From assembly GCF_028554725.1 (NCBI RefSeq), contig NC_071668.1, positions 60,668,232-60,732,231 of the forward strand: a DNA stretch of 64,000 nt. The letters run 5' to 3'. The DNA comes from Zeugodacus cucurbitae. Taxonomy: Eukaryota > Arthropoda > Insecta > Diptera > Tephritidae. A program made the position numbers and the translations under genes. The notes beneath the pieces are model-generated. The model made no database searches and had not been told where the DNA came from. It worked only from the letters and a program-made list of their open reading frames with translations. Shown here piece by piece: positions 55,518 through 64,000 of this stretch (position 1 is the first letter of the stretch; every line of letters begins with the position of its first letter).

Positions 55518-55860
55518 AAATAATAAAGATATCTTCAAAAAAATTATAAAATAATTATTTATTAAAGGTACCAATATATTTATATGCCACCACCACCACC
55601 AAATTTTATAAAAAAAGGTGAAATCGCGTTTCACTATTCCATGATGTTTCTTTAAAGGGCACTTTGTTTTTTTTTCAGCTCAGCGTTGGTTGATTTCTTT
55701 TTTTGAACCTTATGGTAGGTTATAATCTAATAATTTGCAAATTGTCAATGGCAATTTTGTAAAAGCCAAGTGAAACACCATGTGTAGATATATATTTAAT
55801 ATTTTTTCGCTGTTCTTAACTCTCGAAGGTGCTTGGCAAAATTTTTACCAAGTTCACATT
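55518..55860. other. Spacer beside a candidate small ORF
   Basis: A second, overlapping minus frame (55796-55990, MPNKMGVALYSKRAGSCHFF...) continues past the candidate below. It may be the true reading after a frameshift. Nothing else recognised. Confidence 0.4.
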
Positions 55861-56139
55861 TTAGCACTTTTTTGAATGTGTAAATATTGCTACAGCTTTT
55901 GAGGCAATGCGAGCAAAAAGTGGATGTCTTAAAAAAATGGCATGAGCCGGCTCGTTTGCTGTATAGTGCAACACCCATTTTATTAGGCATACATCCACAG
56001 TGTTGGCGCTAACTTTAATCCACTTAAAGTTTATATTTGTAAAAGAAGTGTTCAAATTCTCCAACACAGTGAGCAGTGTGACAAAAATACTGTTAGTAGA
56101 AACGTAAATTTTGCGGTTGCCTTCGTAACCCGTTGACAT
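55861..56139 (-). CDS. Candidate small protein, 92 residues, unrecognised
   Basis: The ATG is preceded by 'gaaaaa', a good insect start context, and a CAGCTG motif lies about 50 bases upstream (56179-56184). The product begins MSTGYEGNRKIYVSTNSIFV and contains INFKWIKVSANTVDVC. Composition is ordinary, unlike chance frames in this AT-rich DNA. A different frame takes over with equally plausible residues from about 55990, so this could be a frameshifted pseudogene. A similar nucleotide stretch at 40688-40733 hints that the sequence exists in more than one copy. No function can be assigned. Confidence 0.3.
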   Translation of the reverse strand: MSTGYEGNRKIYVSTNSIFVTLLTVLENLNTSFTNINFKWIKVSANTVDVCLIKWVLHYTANEPAHAIFLRHPLFARIASKAVAIFTHSKKC

Positions 56140-57017
56140 TTTTTTCTAGAGCTGTTAACTTTATAAGTACTAGCACTGCAGCTGTCAAATCAGTTTTGAA
56201 AGCAGTTTTAAAAAGCGATAGGAACAAACTTGTTAAGTCAGCTCGAAATATAGTAAGTATGTTTGGAAAAATTATGACTTGTTAAAAATTAAGTAAATAA
56301 AAATAGTAATTAAAATATTATTTGGTAAATAGTTGAAATTTTTAGCATTTAATGCAAGGCTGTTGCTTTTGTCAATGAAATAACTACCAATAAACAAATA
56401 TGTAAACAGATTTTCCTTTGGACGCGTTATAAATGGTTTTGGTATTGGTGGCAAAATCGGCTGTTTACCGCATCACTTTCATACCTCACACTTGAACACG
56501 ATTCCAAACGTTTGCTCATTAAATTTACGCCTCTTTGCAATTTCAATTGGTTAATATTTTTTGTAGTTTTTCCGAACATTCGAGCTCTGCCGACGCATGA
56601 GTGGTAAGCGAATTGAGCAAGGACCTGAAATTCCAAAACTTCACCCATCTCAGCAGCCTATGGAGAGGGCAAAAGTTTAAAGCTCGTACTGGCTGAGTGG
56701 GTGTGCAATGTCAGCTTGTAGTCCGTTTTGCGAACAGACACGGATGGATTTTTTTTAAATGCACTGCAGCACAATGCCTTTGAATCCGTTTTGTCTTCTC
56801 ACGTTTCGTTGCACTTTGCTGGTGTTGTGCATTTTATATATCCTCCGCTTAAGTTCATTTTTCTTTTACGTTGGCTCTTTCATATTTTTGCACCATCGTA
56901 GTAGCTCATGTTGTTGTATGTTGCGGTTGAGGAGTTTGTTCCATGTTGCATTATACTTGTTGGGTGTGAAGGAAAGCTTTAATTTAAATTAACTGTACAA
57001 CAAAACAAACTTATCAT
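56140..57017. other. Spacer, no gene recognised
   Basis: Short frames on both strands without signatures. The LINE remnant starts just after. Confidence 0.5.
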
Positions 57018-58600
57018 GTAGGGACCGAGGAGGTAATCTGGTAACGGATGTCCAGAGCATACTGGGATTATGGAGGGAACACTTCTCCGACCTGCTCAAT
57101 GGCAGTGAAAGTACAACACCAGGAGATGGCGAACCCGATTCCCCAATCGATGACGATGGAATAGATGTTCCATTACCCGACCATGAAGAAATTCGAATAG
57201 CAATTACCCGCTTGAAGAACAACAAAGCGGCGGGGCCGATGGATTACCGGCCGAGCTATTCAAATACGGCGGCGCAGAACTGATAAGATGCATGCATCAG
57301 CTTCTTTGTAGAATATGGGCGGAAGAAAGCATGCCTGACGATTGGAATCTTAGTGTGCTCTGCCCAATCCATGAGAAGGGAGACCCCACAATCTGCACCA
57401 ACTACCGTGGTATAAGTCTCCTCAATATCGCATATAAGGTTTTGTCGAGCGTATTGTGTGAAAGACTAAAGCCCACCGTCAACGAACTGATTGGACCTTA
57501 TCAGTGTGGCTTTAGACCTGGAAAATCTACAATGGACCAGATATTCACCATGCGCCAAATCTTCGAAAAGACTCGAGAGAGAAGAATCGATACTCACCAT
57601 CTTTTTATCGATTTTAAAGGGAAGGACCTCTCCGAGCTGTTCGATACCAAACGAGGCTTCAGACAGGGTGACTCACTATCGTGCGACTTCTTCAATCTAT
57701 TGCTGGAAAAAATAATACGAGCTGCAGAACTAAATAGAGAGGGTACAATCTTCTACAAGAGTGTACTGCTCCTGGCGTATGCCGATGATATTGATATCAT
57801 CGGTAGCAACAACCGCGCCGTTTGTTCTGCGTTTTCCAGACTAGATAAAGAAGCGAAGCGTATGGGTCTGGTATGAGGACAAAACGAAATATCTCTTGTC
57901 ATCAAACAAACAGTCAGCACACTCGCGTCTTGGCTCCCACGTCACTGTTGACAGTCATAACTTTGAAGTTGTAGATAATTTCGTTTATCTGGGAACCAGC
58001 ATTAACAACACCAACAATGTCAGCCTTGAAATCCAACGCAGAATCACTCTTGCCAACAGGTGCTACTTTGGACTGAGTAGGCAATTGAAAAGTAAAGCCC
58101 TCTCTCGACGAACCAAAATCAAACTCTATAAGTCGCTCATTATTCCCGTCCTGATGTATGGCGCTGAAGCGTGGACGATGACAACATCCGATGAGACGAC
58201 TCTTGGGGTTTTCGAGAGAAAGGTTTTGCGTAAGATTTATGGTCCTCTAAACATTGGCAACGGCGAATACTGCAGACGATGGAACGATGAGCTGTACGAT
58301 TTATACGACGACATTGACATAGTTCAGCGAATAAAAAGACAGCGGCTACGATGGCTAGGTCATGTTGTACGGATGGAAGAAAACACTCCAGCTCTGAAAG
58401 TATTCGATGCAGTACCCGCTGGAGGAAGCCGCGGAAGAGGACGACCTCCACTCCGGTGGAAAGACTAAGTGCAAAGTGACCTGGCTTCACTTGGTGTTTC
58501 CAGTTGGCGCCAAAAAGCAAAAAGGAGGAATGAGTGGCGCGCTCTGGTGGATTCGGCTATAATCGCTTAAAGCGGTTCCTACGCCAAATATATATATATA
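57018..58600 (+). pseudogene. RTE-like LINE, 5'-truncated and broken pol
   Basis: Reads from LVTDVQSILGLWREHFSDLL through LPDHEEIRIAITRLKNNKAA, then NYRGISLLNIAYKVLS and PYQCGFRPGKSTMDQIFTMR, to FADD-type YADDIDIIGS, and ends after RGRGRPPLRWKD. This is the reverse transcriptase and C-terminal region of RTE-type non-LTR elements. The endonuclease domain is absent (5' truncation). Lesions: a one-base loss in 'gcggcggggccgatgg' (about 57232), an in-frame deletion joining FIDFKG to KDLSELF (about 57618), a frameshift after KRMGLV (57873), and a stop after RWKD (58466). It cannot encode an active enzyme. The 3' tail ends in an (AT)n run. G+C is higher than the surroundings. The clade is named from motif style only. 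Confidence 0.88.
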
Positions 58601-58741
58601 TGTACAACAAACTTAAAAATTTGTTTTAAGAATTATACAATGCTTAATATTCAACTCCAATTTTTTACAAATTATATTATTGATATCTTGTTCTCTTGAA
58701 TACATCAATTCTTATTAACTTAAGTTCAACGAAACGTTCAT

Positions 58742-58791
<50 letters not shown>

Positions 58792-61700
58792 CGTATCATC
58801 TGTTAAGGAGTAAAAATTTCTGCACGGCTTAGCACCATTGCGTGTTAACAAAAATTATACGCCGCCTAATGTTAACATCAAATGAAGTACATAATAAATA
58901 AGTGAGAGAATAATGCAATCATTTTTTTCGTATTTCGTATTTTTTTGTTGGTAAACTAAAAATTATTCTGTGTTCCAAAGATATATATTTGTGTAGAAAT
59001 TATGAATTCTTCTGCACATAAATATCCATCCATTGACACATCAATTTCACTAAATTTTAAATAAATAACTGTTGATACGCAAATTAGTGTATATGTTATT
59101 AAGTTGACCCAAAAAAATAACTCGCGAACAGCGCACCCAGCGTATTTATATGAAGCATTGTTACTAGGCTACCACTCATTTAGCGAAAAGCTATTACTTC
59201 TCGCTTTTCAGCAACAAATAAGTCATTTTAGGAATCAAGGAAAGCTGTAAGTTGAAAGTTAACTACTAAATCGATTTATTTGCAGCGGTATCGGTAAGCC
59301 ACCAAAATATTGATGGATGTATGTATAGATACTGTTCGCATATTTTTTAGTGCGCCTTCCAAACCGTTTCACTTTTTTTTTTGTGAGCTTATCAGTTTTA
59401 TTCACAACCAAATATTTTTTATTGCCAGTTTGACTCTTTTCGTCAAAAGTTGTTAAATTTATAGATATTGGTATGCCATTGTGTTAGTTCCCACAAGCAG
59501 TTGCTCACTACGTAGAAAAGTAATATATTGCGTGTAATGATATTTTTCTCCATTTTGTTAAATTCTTTGCTGTCTTTATGTAAAGCCTCAAACCATTAGT
59601 TGAAATCTATGTGATAATAAAATCCGAAACCAATGAACAAGTAAATAAATTTAACAATATTTACTGAGTCGAACCATAACACGAAACATAACAAGAACTA
59701 TTAAAAGAGGCGAATGTAAGAAATTTAACTAGTTTAGTATAAACGGCGTTGGCGCTGTTGACACTTGTGCCACTACTGTGCATCTGCGCTAACTATAAAA
59801 GCACTTAAACTTTTACGCAGCAGAAAAGTAACTGCGTTAAGGGTAATTATGCGAGTATAAATAGCCGCAATGTTAACAACTAAGTGCTCTCCTCGATTTA
59901 ATTTCCGTCTTTTAGTGAGGCTAAGAGCACATACATATACATATGTAAATACATAATGAATAAATATATTTATGGTGGGAAGATGGAATATCTTGGCTCT
60001 TCTGAGATGCTACTTAACTTTGTATAATTATTGTTGTAATTAAATAGATATGTCACTTCATTGATTCTCTGGTGTTGCATTGTTTTGAACAGATTATTGT
60101 TGCAAAATACCTTTTCACATGGGGGAATGTACGGTTAAGTTTATTAGGATCAATGTTAACTTAAAACTTATTAAATATTTTTCATTGGCTCTGAGTTATT
60201 GTTTTTTTTTAGGAAATGATTTGTAGTTTATCTAGCAACTTTATTAACTATTACATTTATTACCAGAACATAAGCCTTAATTTCCAACACCCTACAATGT
60301 TCAAACCAAGTCTAAAATCCAACAACTTTTGGAATCACACAGCGCAAACTTCTCCATCTTTCGCTCTTCTTAACTTTACCTTCCGAATCACATATAAAAT
60401 ATTTCATCTCTCACTCTTTCTACTTCGAATAAATCTTTGATTTTGGGATCTTCCAAATTACATTATAAAATATTTTCGGACAGGTCTTTGTCGGTCTTTC
60501 TTCCATTCATACACATTTACGACACGTGGTAGTCCACAACTTTGTCCTATTTAACAAGCGACAAATAGAGAGTAACTTTTAATGTTCATGTTTTTTTCGT
60601 CTCGCTTGTTTCCTGCGTCAATTTAACGTAGCACGTTTACATGCTTCCGCTTTGTTAAATGCTTTCGTAATTATTTTCCAGCTTATTATGTGTTTATTTG
60701 GTTTGTGGGTAGATATAAGTGGATATATATATATATTACGTTTTCAATAATAATTCCGTATGTTTAAATGCATGCATTTGCGTGACATATATTTAACTGG
60801 TAGTAATCAACTCATTCTGAAATTTATTTGATTACTTGCCATTTAACCATTTTCATATTTGTCGTATTCCATATTTTCCTTATCTTCATAATTTCTATTT
60901 ATTTCTTCTTTTGTATCATTTGTGTGTAGTCCAATTGGTGTTGGGTTTATATTCATTAGCAATTGTCAACAAGCCATCAACTATATTATATTTTTCATTT
61001 CTATAGTGTCCATTTTATTGCCGGTTTCTTTCTTTATGATATAGACTTATTTACCCAAAATGATTTAGCTTTTTTGTTATAAAGATAGAGAAAGCAAGTA
61101 ATGAGAATTGGCGACATAAATATTCTGTGTAGTTATATTTAATTAAGGTGAACAGTATTCAATTCTTTATATATATATAAATATCATTTTTCTATATTTT
61201 ATAAGTGGACATAGAACGTTAGTTTGCATATTACATATTTGCGATTAGTACCAAAAGTGAATCCCTATACTTCGATCGTATACTACTGGTTTGTGATAAG
61301 AACCGTTTCAAAAAGGTGTCAAAATAAATTATAATTAAGCATTCGAAATCTATGGATTTTTTAATGTCAAGGAAATTAAAACTTTTGGATAATGCTCTGA
61401 GAAAAGCTGTAGTATTTGTGGAATGCTTTAAAGGCTCTCTGGTGCTCTGTTTATGTTTTTAAATCTGCATTATTTTATTTTATTTTTATACAGTTGTTGC
61501 TACTTTCTGAACAAGCTTATTGCGCCTATCCAATAAAAAACAAATAGGTGATCAATAAAATGACTATACTTGTAAATTTCTCTACGACACCAGAACACAC
61601 ATAAATATACGATAAATTGAAAGAGTGTGTCAGTAATCTGCATAAAATTATTGTAGCAATATGATAGTAATAAAATAACAAAAACACTGCTTAAGCTTTT

Positions 61701-62734
61701 AAGTTTTGTTGTTTGAAATTAAGAACTTAAGCATTAAACAACTTAAAATTATTTACCTGTGAAATTTAGTCAACATAGGAGTATAAAATACAGTAAACAT
61801 TTTATCTACGCAATGCACTCGTGCATTGAGTTATTAAATATTTATGTGTTTATAGCTGCATTGTGTCTAACCGATTATAAACTAAGCACACAAATCCTTT
61901 GAACATATATGAACATAATTCATAGAATAATGTTTAAAAATATTTTATATTTAAATATATAGCATGCAGCGCGATAGCAGAAGGAGTCAATGTTTACTCG
62001 CACTTATCTATAAGTGTATGTATATTGTAAATACATGTGTGCGTTTTTAGATTCTAAAGCCCAGTATATACATTTACTTATCTGTGTTTACATGTAAATC
62101 GATAAGATTTTGCTTGTACTGCTTCGTCTTTTTCTTAATCAAATGATATGTTACGTATACGCCGTGGTTGACGTGTTATCATTGTTCTATAGCTAAAACA
62201 TACATTATAATCTATTATTAAAAGCAATGTAAATACTCTACCGCAAGTAGTATTGGAGTATGGTAAATTTAGCAGAGGTTTTCATCAAGGCTTAACTTTT
62301 TGTATAAAGAATCAATCATCAAACACGCAGCAAATTAAAGAGTTTTTGAAGAAACAATGGGCCTCATGCATAAAACGTGAGCTTGAGCTCGGACTCCATT
62401 TTTTGAGTAAAAGGTGCTTGTCGTATGCATAATAAAATTTGATGTGTTTGCTTTTTCTCGCTGCTTCGGTTTGATCTCATCTTGCTCAGTTTGAACGAAG
62501 TTAGATGAGCTAGTGCTCATTGTCATATGCATAAAAACAAGCTTTTGCTTTCTTTTGTGAGCTCTTGCTCAAATTTTGTTGAGGCTGCCTTATAGTTGAC
62601 TCGCGTACACTCGGAGTCGCGTTTTTGAGGAGTCAGGAGAATAATAGAGTGGTGCCCTCAGTAACATTGATAAAATTTGACTAAATTTAATATTTTGTGC
62701 AGATCCTGTATTCCAAACTGGTATAATCACAAAG
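58601..62734. other. 4 kb AT-rich stretch, no gene recognised
   Basis: Contains an (AT)n microsatellite at 58745-58782. A TATAAATAG at 59855 has no matching initiator. The region 62345-62600 has several 'atgcataa' and 'gagctcttgctc'-type short repeats on both strands, possibly an old foldback element. No domain-bearing frame. Confidence 0.45.
58745..58782. repeat. (AT)n microsatellite
   Basis: About 19 uninterrupted AT units followed by 'gtatatatacgta'. Confidence 0.9.
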
Positions 62735-63818
62735 TTGGTACGAGAGTATAATAGTTTTGTTCACAAACTAAACGAGTTAGATATAGAGTTATACATATAT
62801 ACCAAAGTGATCAGGGTGACGAGTAGAGTTCAAATCCGGATATCTGTCTTTCTGTCCGTCCGTCTAACTTGAGTAAAAATAGTCACATAGCTTGTTTAAA
62901 ATTGGTACACGTGTTTCTTGGCACCATAGGAAAGTTGTTTTCGAAGGTGGGCTAAATCGGACCACTGCCACGTCCACAAAATGGCGGACCCCGAAAAGGC
63001 AAAAAGTGCCATAACTAAGCCATAAATAAAGCTATGAAAGTAAAATTAGGTACAAAGGATCGCACTGTAAAGGAGCATATTTGGATGTTATATTTGTACA
63101 TATCTCGTAAACTACTAAAGCTATACCAACCAAATTTTCTACAACCATTTCTTTTAATCGGATTATAACCATGCCCACCTCCTATACAAAAGTTATGTTG
63201 AAAACTACTAAAAATGCTATAATTCATTAAGGAAAACCACCAGAAACCTTAAATTTCATTATAAAGATGGTACAGAAGAGCTGCACTCAAAATGGTATAC
63301 AAAATTTTAAATGGGTGTGGTACCACTTATGGGTCCAAAACCGTATCACAGAAACTAATCCTCCAATTCCAATGAAATTCGGTTCATAATAATTTCCTGT
63401 CATCCCAATAATATGTTGTGAAAATAGGCCAAATCGGTTGTGAAGTCAATCTGAATCGTTTACTATAAAGTAAACACTAGTGAAGATATCGGAACAGAAC
63501 TTTGCACAAATACTGCATTTATAGTTTCGCATTGCCCTTCTAAAAACCGAAATTGGACCATAAGTTTAAAATTTATAGAGAATATTTTTCTTTTAATAAT
63601 ATATCTCCGTGACAAAAATGGGTTAAATCGGGTCATAACTTCACCTAGCTCCCATATATCTAATATTAAAGTTTCCAACTTTGAATGTACTTTATACCAT
63701 ATATATGACGAATATGTGGGTCAAATTGTGTGTTATAGTAATAACATTAAATGATTAATCGCAATTTAGAGAGTATAAAATGTTCGGTTACACCCGATCG
63801 TAGTTCTTTCCCTGTTAA
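62735..63818 (+). repeat. DR1 copy 8, full length (forward)
   Basis: Starts 'tggtacgagagtataatagt', passes through 'gatcagggtgacgagtagag', 'ctttctgtccgtccgtcta', 'taactaagccataaataaag' and 'aaatcgggtcataacttcac'. It ends with 'gagagtataaaatgttcggt' and the 'ttacacccgatcgtagttct' remnant of the terminal hairpin. It shows that the separate 5' pieces (copies 1, 4) and 3' pieces (copies 2, 3, 5, 6) belong to one ~1.08 kb family. Confidence 0.85.
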
Positions 63819-64000
63819 TTTAATTTTTGCTCAATTTCTTTTACACATGTTATTTTTAATGCTTGGTAATTTAGCCTTTTCTAGTAAATATTTATTTTGT
63901 TTTAGTTTTTCTATTAATAATTTAGAAATGTCGTAAGTTTCTATTTTATTATTATTATTTGATCCTACTTCTACTCCACTTTCACTTGACGACACGTTCG

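Noticed and set aside
59850..59890. TATAAATAG promoter
   Set aside because: No initiator match about 30 bases downstream and no gene follows.
1..64000. CRISPR array, bacterial operon or defence island
   Set aside because: The window is animal DNA. The tandem repeats present have no spacer-repeat structure, and no prokaryotic genes occur.

Overview
This is AT-rich, intron- or intergenic-type DNA from an insect. The best guess is a higher fly of the true-fruit-fly (tephritid) kind. That guess is inference, from the base composition, the two insect-type Ty3/gypsy retrotransposons, an RTE-like LINE, insect-style Helitron ends, a piggyBac derivative and an abundant ~1 kb dispersed repeat (called DR1 here). 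No bacterial features and no certain host gene are visible. Nearly everything that can be named is mobile DNA, and the remainder is AT-rich sequence with a few weak small-ORF candidates.

Layout. 0-21 kb: mostly featureless, with small LINE scraps (869-972 and 1466-1698), two ~106 bp tandem duplications (4303-4516, 8394-8605), three DR1 copies and one candidate small ORF or exon (19164-19394, minus). 21.4-22.7 kb: a repeat (DR2) split by a TTAA-flanked piggyBac deletion derivative, with a DR1 fragment abutting it. 27.8-32 kb: a DR1 copy, then a short Helitron-like element that carries another DR1 piece. 34337-40248: a complete, apparently very young Ty3/gypsy element with identical LTRs, one intact Gag-Pol ORF and an in-frame duplicated zinc knuckle. 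41.7-45.0 kb: a nested stack made of a piggyBac end, a 100 bp inverted repeat, Helitron-like ends, a complete hAT deletion derivative with a perfect 8 bp target duplication, and a DR2 copy. 47706-53005: a second, unrelated Ty3/gypsy element on the minus strand with an intact Gag-Pol. 53.9-55.5 kb: a 78 bp tandem repeat carrying a tRNA T-arm/B-box-like sequence, a short inverted-repeat element and a full-length DR1. 57.0-58.6 kb: a decayed RTE-like LINE. 62.7-63.8 kb: another full-length DR1.

How the parts relate. The window is a record of layered insertions rather than a pathway. The two LTR elements are the only ones with intact proteins, so they are the only plausible autonomous units. The piggyBac and hAT copies are internally deleted and would need transposase supplied elsewhere. 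A second DR2 copy within the window (43653-44141) preserves the empty TTAA site of the piggyBac insertion, which gives internal proof of that event. I found no convincing new defence, regulatory or metabolic system.
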